Source: Echinometra lucunter
Lineage: Eukaryota > Echinodermata > Echinoidea > Camarodonta > Echinometridae
Direction: 5' to 3'
Assembly: GCA_029962745.1 (NCBI GenBank)
Contig: CM057167.1
Coordinates: 16,199,785 to 16,263,784 of the forward strand
Length of the DNA: 64,000 nucleotides
Shown: positions 57,736-64,000 of the stretch, one piece after another
Layout: every line of letters begins with the position of its first letter
Position numbering within the stretch: the stretch's first letter is position 1
The notes under the pieces: generated by a model
Databases searched by the model: none
Told to the model about the DNA's origin: nothing
Seen by the model: the letters and a program-made list of their open reading frames with translations, nothing else
Made by a program: the position numbers and the translations under genes

Positions 57736-58153
57736 TAATAATTCATACATGTACCTGCACGCTATATGTAATGAGGCATTGATCTCCGATGTTTGATCTA
57801 GGCCTATATACATAATTAATGACAATCATTCAACCCCCCTTATCCTTGCTTCTCAAATTTTGTGGACCGTGATAATTTGCTTCGTCTTTTTTCTCTCTCA
57901 ACCTGGCTTCTATGGAAATGTCGATTGATGAGCGAATGAAAAAAAAAAATCAACATTTTCTTTTGTTACAAACCATTATGTATTCTGAGCACACACTCTC
58001 AACGCCATCATGGCCATTAAGCCTTTCTTTTAATGTCCACATATTACTAGTATACACAAGGTACATCGATTCTAGATAAAGAATATTAAATGATAAGTAA
58101 ATGTAATAATGTGATGTTTGATAATCTGGAAAAATATGTGAAAAATTTGAAAT

Positions 58154-58188
<35 letters not shown>

Positions 58189-58480
58189 AATGATGATGAC
58201 GATGCTGATCATGAAAATGATGATGACAATGATGTTGTTGATGTTGCTGCTGCTGTTGATGATGATTATGATGTTGGTAATGATGTTGTTCTCGATGATA
58301 ATAGTAAGATAGTATTAAGATATCAAGAATAATAATAACAACAATGAAATAGTAATAGTAATAATGATAATAATAATTATAATTATAATCATAAATGTAG
58401 CTATCGTATCCTGTTTTTTATAATTTCATTCTATTCTTCCACAGAACTTGGTTTTAAATTAGCTGGCCCAATACACAATT
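57736..58480. other. No gene; (GAT)n at 58155-58275
   Basis: An Asp-rich frame at 58090-58332 is translation of (GAT)n and GTT variants. Nothing else is recognised. Confidence 0.6.
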
Positions 58481-58556
58481 GCTGTGACAGGGATTCGAAC
58501 CCAGTATACCTTGTATGTGTATACGCGTGTGAGTGATCCACTAAACCACAGAACTA
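58481..58556 (-). mobile_element. tRNA-like SINE head
   Basis: On the minus strand, box A TGTGGTTTAGTGGATC (about 58535-58550) and box B GGGTTCGAATCCC (about 58490-58502). A tRNA-derived promoter region. A clean acceptor-stem cloverleaf is not evident, so I do not call a functional tRNA. Confidence 0.6.
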
Positions 58557-58670
58557 TATTCTCAAAGGCCGCAGTATTTAAAATAACTAGCACTAATATG
58601 AAAATGATATAGAATATATCCGAAAACGATGAGCAGATACTTTAGGATGGTAGTGGTGGTAGCACGGTTA

Positions 58671-58910
58671 CAGTTCGTTATTCCGAAGGTTCATTAATCC
58701 GAAGGTTCGTTTATTCCGAAGGTTCGCTATTCCGAAGGTTCGTTAGTCCGAAAACGAAATAAGGTTCGTTAGTCGGAAAATGAAATGAGGTTCATTAGTT
58801 CGTTAGTTATTTTCGGACTAACGAACCTTATTTCATTTTCGGGCTATCAAACCTTCGGAATAATGAACCTTATGTCATTTTCGGATTAACGAACCTTCGG
58901 AATAACGAAC
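58671..58910. repeat. TTCGTTATTCCGAAGG foldback minisatellite, second copy outside the array
   Basis: Forward units to about 58805, then reverse units. Followed by a G run at about 58937-58954. Confidence 0.8.
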
Positions 58911-59571
58911 ATCATCCGGTAGCACTATTGTTTGGTGGGGGGGGGGGGGGGGGGAGGGCTGTGAAAGAGAAATTGGTGTAATTGTTTAGGGTATTTTTCC
59001 GAAAGGTAATAGTGACGACATGGTTTTAGAGGTGAAGTATCAGATATGAACCATTCAAGACGAAAAAAAAAAAAACTCACACACAAAAAACTAGTATATA
59101 ATGTTTTAGGTCAGGGGCGTCAATCGTTTTTATATTTTGGGAGACACTCTCATAAATAAATGAAATAAAAAACAAACAAACAAAAAGGTTCCCAGCTTAA
59201 ATCTTATCTTTTAGGGGGACATAAAAAAAGTCAAGGGGGGGGGGCATGCGCCAGAAATCTACTTACAAGCGAAACAAAATGGGTCTTCAACTTAAAATTT
59301 TGTTAGGGACATACACTATTTTCCCCCATACTTTTAAAAAGTTTTATTTGCGGGGGGGGGGGGGGGGGTGGCCCCCTGTCTCCCTATTGACAAACATGTT
59401 TCAGATCATACGATATATTTTAATTCAAGCAAGCACGGCCAGGGTAAAATGTACTCCTGTAACAAATTAACAAATTTATGAGAGGTTTGATAATTTGATT
59501 TTAAAAAACAACGAATGGCGTAGCTTAAGTTCAACCACTGAAGGGTCGCTGACATTATCAGGGGCGGCACT
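58911..59571. other. No gene; several G runs
   Basis: G runs near 58937, 59235 and 59353. GGCGTAGCTTAAG at about 59517 resembles the ends of the element at 16249. Confidence 0.5.
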
Positions 59572-59716
59572 GGGCCCCGTTTCATAAAACTTGTTATCAG
59601 TATCAACTGCCACATTTCTATGACAAATTTGCTCTCAGCCAATCAGATGCGAGGATTTCAGTAGCTTATACCAGTTACTGCAACTTGTTATTGATAGGTT
59701 TTATGAAATGGAGCCC
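59572..59716. mobile_element. MITE with GGGCCCCGTTTCATAAAAC ends
   Basis: GGGCCCCGTTTCATAAAACT is mirrored, imperfectly, by GTTTTATGAAATGGAGCCC. The core CAGCCAATCAGATGCGAGGA is shared with the element at 63366, so both belong to one family. Confidence 0.7.
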
Positions 59717-61270
59717 TGGACCCTGGTCTACTTTCGAAAATGAATTGCGATTTACAATTCTGATCAAGGCGAAGGTGCGAGAGGGATCTCATAGCCTTTT
59801 CCCTCGTCCTTTGGCCATTATGATTTCCTTTTTTTCTGCTTGTCTTCTTTATCGTGGGGGGGGGGGGTGTTCATGCCCCATGTCACTTGTAAATGCGCCT
59901 CTGGCTAATGGAGAGGGCCGTCGACGCGTGACCACATAAGTAAAGCTTGAGAGAATGCACAGTTTCAATATTAACAGATGCGTCGTTTAATGTGTTGACT
60001 CGATAAACCGAGAGTAAAGAACACTTTAAAAATTTACTCACTTTCCTTTCCAGACCTTTTGATTTACACTTTGTGTGTCAGCCTTTGACTTTTTACATGT
60101 TTGGTGAAGGAGAAATGCTTTAAATAATTCACTTTTTAGAAATTTCTGATCGTGCTTACTGTGTATGGCAACGAAATTAACTTAGCGGATCCAGAGCCGG
60201 GAGGAGGCCCATGGGGCTCGTGACCCCCGTCCAATGCGACTCTTTTAAGACTGCGTCAAATACATTTTTTACAGTAGTGAGTTAAAAGTCTCCCAGTGGG
60301 GGCTCATGTGCCCCCCCCCCCTTTCCGGCTAAATTTGAGAACTTTCATTACCTGTCAGCGTTTTATTTATTTTCAAAATTTGACTAAGCCCCTCCCCAGC
60401 GTTCACAGAATCAAGGATTCAGCTGAGTGTGAGTTTGGTGACTATTGCAGCAATGGATCGGGGGGGGGGGGGGGGGGAGGGGGGTCCTAGGTGCGCCCCT
60501 CTATTTTTTCCCCCAACTCCTTTGATAGGCACTTGGATGTGTTTGTTCACAAATTTCATTTGGGGAGACTCTGCACCCCGTTCAGAATTATCACTTTCAG
60601 AAGAAGATCCATTAACCCCAAAATATTATATCTCTAATTGCTCTGAGATGATATCTGGTCATGCTGGTGACGTGAGTTTGCCTCGAGGTGAGGGGAAAAT
60701 ATTGTGCAACTTGATTTTTAGTGCAACAAAGAAACTGCAGTATGTGTTCCTGTACACACCCTTCTCTTTCCTCACGAGCCACGTAATGGCAGCTTCTTTT
60801 GAATGGTAAGTGCGTTTCTTTCATTATATTGCAAAAATGTTTTACGTATTGAGACGTAGATCTGAAATTTATTTTTCAAGAAATTAAGTGCAACTCTATT
60901 ATAACTCTTGCTGAATATTCAAGGGCTTGATAAATCTTTTGCACATAGCATTTTTTGAATCAAATTTTAAAATCAATTATCAGTATTTAGTCTTAATTTA
61001 TCTACTTTTTATTGACAAAAGTTATAATGAAGAAAGTTATTAACTTCTTCATTATGTGCAATATTCTATGTATGAATTTTTTATTACATGTATGTCTTGG
61101 GAGTAGCAGGTGTTGGGGCACATGCCTCCGGGCAACAGTGTTGTCCTTCACTTTTGTGCACCCTGACCCACTTGTTGCTCCCTAATCTTTTTGGATGTTC
61201 TTTCATTCTTATTATGTATTTGTTTGCTGCTATTACTGTACCTGTGCTTTTTTTTTTAAATTTGGTCAAA
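59717..61270. other. Intergenic, no gene recognised
   Basis: G and C runs at about 59857, 60311 and 60460. The longest frame (126 codons from 60429) starts in poly-Gly and has no recognisable domain. Confidence 0.5.
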
Positions 61271-61596
61271 TAAATTAATAGATAAATAAATAAATAAATA
61301 ATAACAATAATAATAACAACAACAACAACAATAATAATAATAATGATAATAACAATAATTAATAATAATGATAATAATAATAATAATAATAATAGTAATA
61401 ATAATAATAATGATAATAATTATAATAATAATGATAACAATAATGATAATAATAATGATAATAATAATAAGTGCATTGTTTGAGAACACATTTTAATGTA
61501 TTCGCCGTTTTCATAATTCGTTTCAATTTCAAGTGCCATTTTGCTTGATCTTGTGTACAGAATTCGCTTTACTTGCAAATAATCGCTCAATTTTTA

Positions 61597-61634
<38 letters not shown>

Positions 61635-61635
61635 T
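61271..61635. repeat. (AAT)n microsatellite and a short (TA)n
   Basis: (AATA)n and (AAT)n with GAT/CAA variants at 61275-61470; (TA)n at 61602-61629. Confidence 0.9.
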
Positions 61636-62449
61636 GTCTGTCAAAATAGAATCATGATTACATGCACAATTCTTTTCTTTTAAAAAAGGGTAGTAGTGGG
61701 CTAAATGAGAGAGAGACAGGGAGAGATAGAGAGAGAGCGAGAGAGCGTGAGCGAGAGAGTAGTCGGTTAGACAATATTTACAAACCTAGAAAAGTTCTTT
61801 CCGTTGAATTTTTTTCATTGATTTAGGTTCCTATGTAGTTTATGAACATTTTCAGCTTGGTTGCCCAAACATCAACCTTGAGCAATTTGCATAATTTGCA
61901 TAAATCTGTATGGATACAGGATATGCCACCCAAGATAACTTACACAGAATATGTAAATTGAAATACGTACTAATTGTATATGTGCGGTGATACGGAGCTT
62001 TAATAGCGTTGTCAATCTTGTGGATTCAACCTTTGACTGTTTGATGAAACGAAACGGGGTACACTGATGTGTGATACTTCCATAAAACGGGGGTTTTGTA
62101 GGAATGTAGAATAGAGTTTAAACATATTTTTGCAACTACAGGTCGGGGTTTAGTACTGAAAATCAAGGAAATGTCAACTTCGTTATCTAAATGATTGAAA
62201 ACTTGGTCTTACATTCATTAAGAATGGTACTAACAGCGGTATATATTCTTCGTTTAGGCCCATCTTTAAAAAAAAAAAGTTTACTGCAGCCATATTCTAG
62301 TCGGAATTAAGTAGCGTTCACGCACAGAATCACATATCAGTGGTTGAAAATATTTTGGCTGTAGCATTTTAACAAAATACAACGTCTTATAATCAAATAG
62401 ATACATATCAATATGCACTCTATGACTGCAACAATCGTATCATATTTAA

Positions 62450-62855
62450 CCCATTCGTGACATAGGTCCACATTTTGTGGTTTGGCCTAATATCTTTTGA
62501 TGCAAAGCCCTAAAAATCATACTAAATACATGAGCAGAAAGAGCAAAAAATTCTTCACAAACTGTGCCCATTTTGGTTGCGTCAATATTCGTTGTTTGAT
62601 GCTGAAAATTTTTTAAAGGAAAATAAGCATTAAAATCCTTAAATTGGCAATGTGATAGAAAGTTTAAAATCACCGTTTTCCCTGCAAATTGGCAAATTTT
62701 TTACTTCTCATCATAATTTCTGTCAATTTATATTAATTTCAGATACATGAGTTTTATAAGAAAAATGTAGCATTAAAATGAAAATGTTGGTGTTGCCAAT
62801 TTGAAGAATAAAAGCTGATCAAGTTAGGCTTTAAATAATTCCTGTCACGAATGGG
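62450..62855 (+). mobile_element. piggyBac-type MITE, 406 bp, TTAA flanks
   Basis: TTAA (62446-62449), then CCCATTCGTGACA; at the other end TGTCACGAATGGG, then TTAA (62856-62859). 13-bp perfect terminal repeats starting CCC and flanked by TTAA are the signature of piggyBac elements. The interior shares blocks with the four spacer copies at 24151, 32742, 44351 and 52804. No transposase. Confidence 0.85.
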
Positions 62856-63250
62856 TTAAAAAAACACATATCTTTTTTATATGTACCGGTACAATTGAAT
62901 TGGAAACATACTGGTGGTGTTAGGGTGTTCAAATAACGTTGATTTAATCAATATGGCTAACATTACACGAAGAGGTACCCCCAAAGGAACTAAAACAATA
63001 CAAGAAGGCTGCCAACCTGCTTGCGCACATTAATACCGGTTTATTATAGGAGCAGGCCTACTCTCATTCTAGCTGCAAAAAAGTACACTCGCAGTTGTTT
63101 ACAGATATTAAGTTGATATCAACATGATTCTTAGTACAAAAACGTGATTTCTAATTGTAAAAATAACACTGAAATGATTTCCATTTCCCACAAACCCCAC
63201 AGACCCCTAACTGGATGTGCATCCATATCTGATTGTCACTATGAAATGAA

Positions 63251-63640
63251 CATGACGGACAAAGAAGGCAGACAAAATAAACAACCCCTCATTCTACCCT
63301 TCACAGTGGTTCTGGTAGTCAAAAGAACATCCCTTCACTGCTATTATCTAAAATATGTGGAACAGGGGAGCGTTTCATGAAGAGTTTTGTCGGTGATTTT
63401 CACTGACTAATTTGCTTTCAGCCAATCAGATGCGAGGATTTTCAGTAGCTATAACATTTGTCGGTGATTTTCACCGACAAAACTCTTCATGAAACGCTCC
63501 CATGGTCACATGCCTATTCACCTGGAACTACTGATTAAACATAATAGCAGTGGAGGGATGTTCTTTTGACTACCAGAACCATTGTGAAGGGTAGAATGAG
63601 AGGTTGTTTTTGTCCACTTTCTTTGTCCGTCATGTTCATA
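63251..63640. repeat. Inverted repeat of about 100-bp arms enclosing a MITE
   Basis: Left arm 63251-63346 (CATGACGGACAAAG to CACTGCTATTAT) is mirrored by 63541-63640. The loop holds the MITE at 63366-63501. Confidence 0.8.
63366..63501. mobile_element. MITE with GGGAGCGTTTCATGAAGAG ends
   Basis: GGGAGCGTTTCATGAAGAGT is mirrored perfectly by ACTCTTCATGAAACGCTCCC, and TTTTGTCGGTGATTTTCAC by GTGAAAATCACCGACAAAA apart from the inner edge. The core CAGCCAATCAGATGCGAGGA links it to 59572-59716. Confidence 0.8.
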
Positions 63641-63959
63641 GTGTGTGTGTATTAAGGTTGTTTCGTTCCATCAAAGGTTGAATTCACAAGACTGACAACG
63701 CTATTAAAGTTCCGTATCACCGCACTTACACAATTGGCACGTAGTTCAGTTTAACGTTCTGTGCAAGTTGTCTTTGCGCTGTAAAACCTATACGCATACA
63801 GATTTATGCAAATTATGCGAATTGCTCAAGGTTGCTGTTTGGGCAACCAAGTTGAAAATGTTCATAAACTATATAGGAACCTAAATCAATGAAAAAACTT
63901 CAACGGAAAGAACTTTTCTAGGTTACACTGTTAGCTAAATGGGACTGTCTAACCGACTA

Positions 63960-64000
63960 GAGAGAGAGAGAGAGAGAGAGCGAGAGAGCGTGAGAGAGAG
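63960..64000. repeat. (GA)n tract at the window edge
   Basis: GA repeat with GCGTGAG interruption, matching the GA-rich sequence at 61700-61759 on the other side of the 2.2-kb element. Confidence 0.85.

Larger units (their letters stand above)
61760..63959. mobile_element. 2.2-kb foldback element with about 300-bp inverted arms, carrying nested elements
   Basis: Left arm 61760-62058, right arm 63658-63959. TAGTCGGTTAGACA is mirrored by TGTCTAACCGACTA, and the arms continue through CCTAGAAAAGTTCTTTCCGT, GATTTAGGTTCCTAT, GAGCAATT and GGTGATACGGA. GA-rich sequence containing GAGAGAGCGTGAG flanks both ends in the same orientation, which suggests insertion into, and duplication of, a GA tract. 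No coding sequence. Inside lie a piggyBac-type MITE and a double hairpin. Confidence 0.75.

Noticed and set aside
58481..58556. Possible functional tRNA gene
   Set aside because: Box A and box B fit, but I cannot draw a complete cloverleaf with paired acceptor stem; a SINE head is more likely.
60429..60809. 126-codon frame beginning near poly-Gly
   Set aside because: Starts in a G run, no recognisable domain, and no supporting signals nearby.

Overview
This is eukaryotic, intron-age, repeat-rich DNA from a marine invertebrate, most likely an echinoderm such as a sea urchin. The grounds are a young tandem cluster of nearly intronless rhodopsin-class receptors, as described for sea-urchin-expanded GPCR lineages, plus a dense load of short inverted-repeat elements, tRNA-related SINEs, poly-G/C tracts and very long microsatellites. 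The species assignment is an inference; nothing here proves it.

Layout. 0.27-1.13 kb: one minus-strand gene for a Myb/SANT-like (trihelix-type) putative DNA-binding protein. 2.5-17.7 kb: no convincing gene. This stretch holds hairpin-headed elements, a 157-bp satellite bounded by a TIR element, several hundred bases of (ACT)n, GAA/TTC/ATT/CT microsatellites and other non-autonomous elements. 17.8-55.5 kb: a tandem array of five minus-strand class A GPCR genes (starts near 18846, 26931, 35762, 47030/47078 and 55545), one per repeat unit of 8.1, 8.8, 11.3 and 8.5 kb. Each complete spacer carries the same ordered set of elements: GTGCA-rich foldback, 254-bp foldback, (TTTA)n, inverted SINE pair, TTCCGAAGG minisatellite, degenerate piggyBac-like MITE, a CTTTTTACAC MITE, an 18-bp perfect hairpin, a 24-codon ORF and another foldback. 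Unit-specific insertions explain the length differences: a LINE, a Harbinger-like MITE, a hAT-like MITE and a 551-bp palindrome. 55.6-64 kb: no gene recognised; more repeats, ending in a 2.2-kb nest of inverted repeats.

How the receptors relate. Copies 2-4 look like mosaics. Their 5' halves match copy 1 and their 3' halves match copy 5. Copy 1 alone has a divergent 3' half and copy 5 alone a divergent 5' half. This is the pattern left by unequal crossing-over between two older neighbouring receptors, with the exchange inside the coding sequence (TM3-TM4 region). Copies 1 and 3 look intact. Copy 2 has lost the end of its C-tail to a stop codon, copy 4 has lost the usual start codon, and copy 5 is a pseudogene with a 23-bp deletion in TM1. 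The few differences among copies 2-5 cluster in extracellular loop 2 and are all amino-acid-changing there. No ligand can be assigned from sequence.
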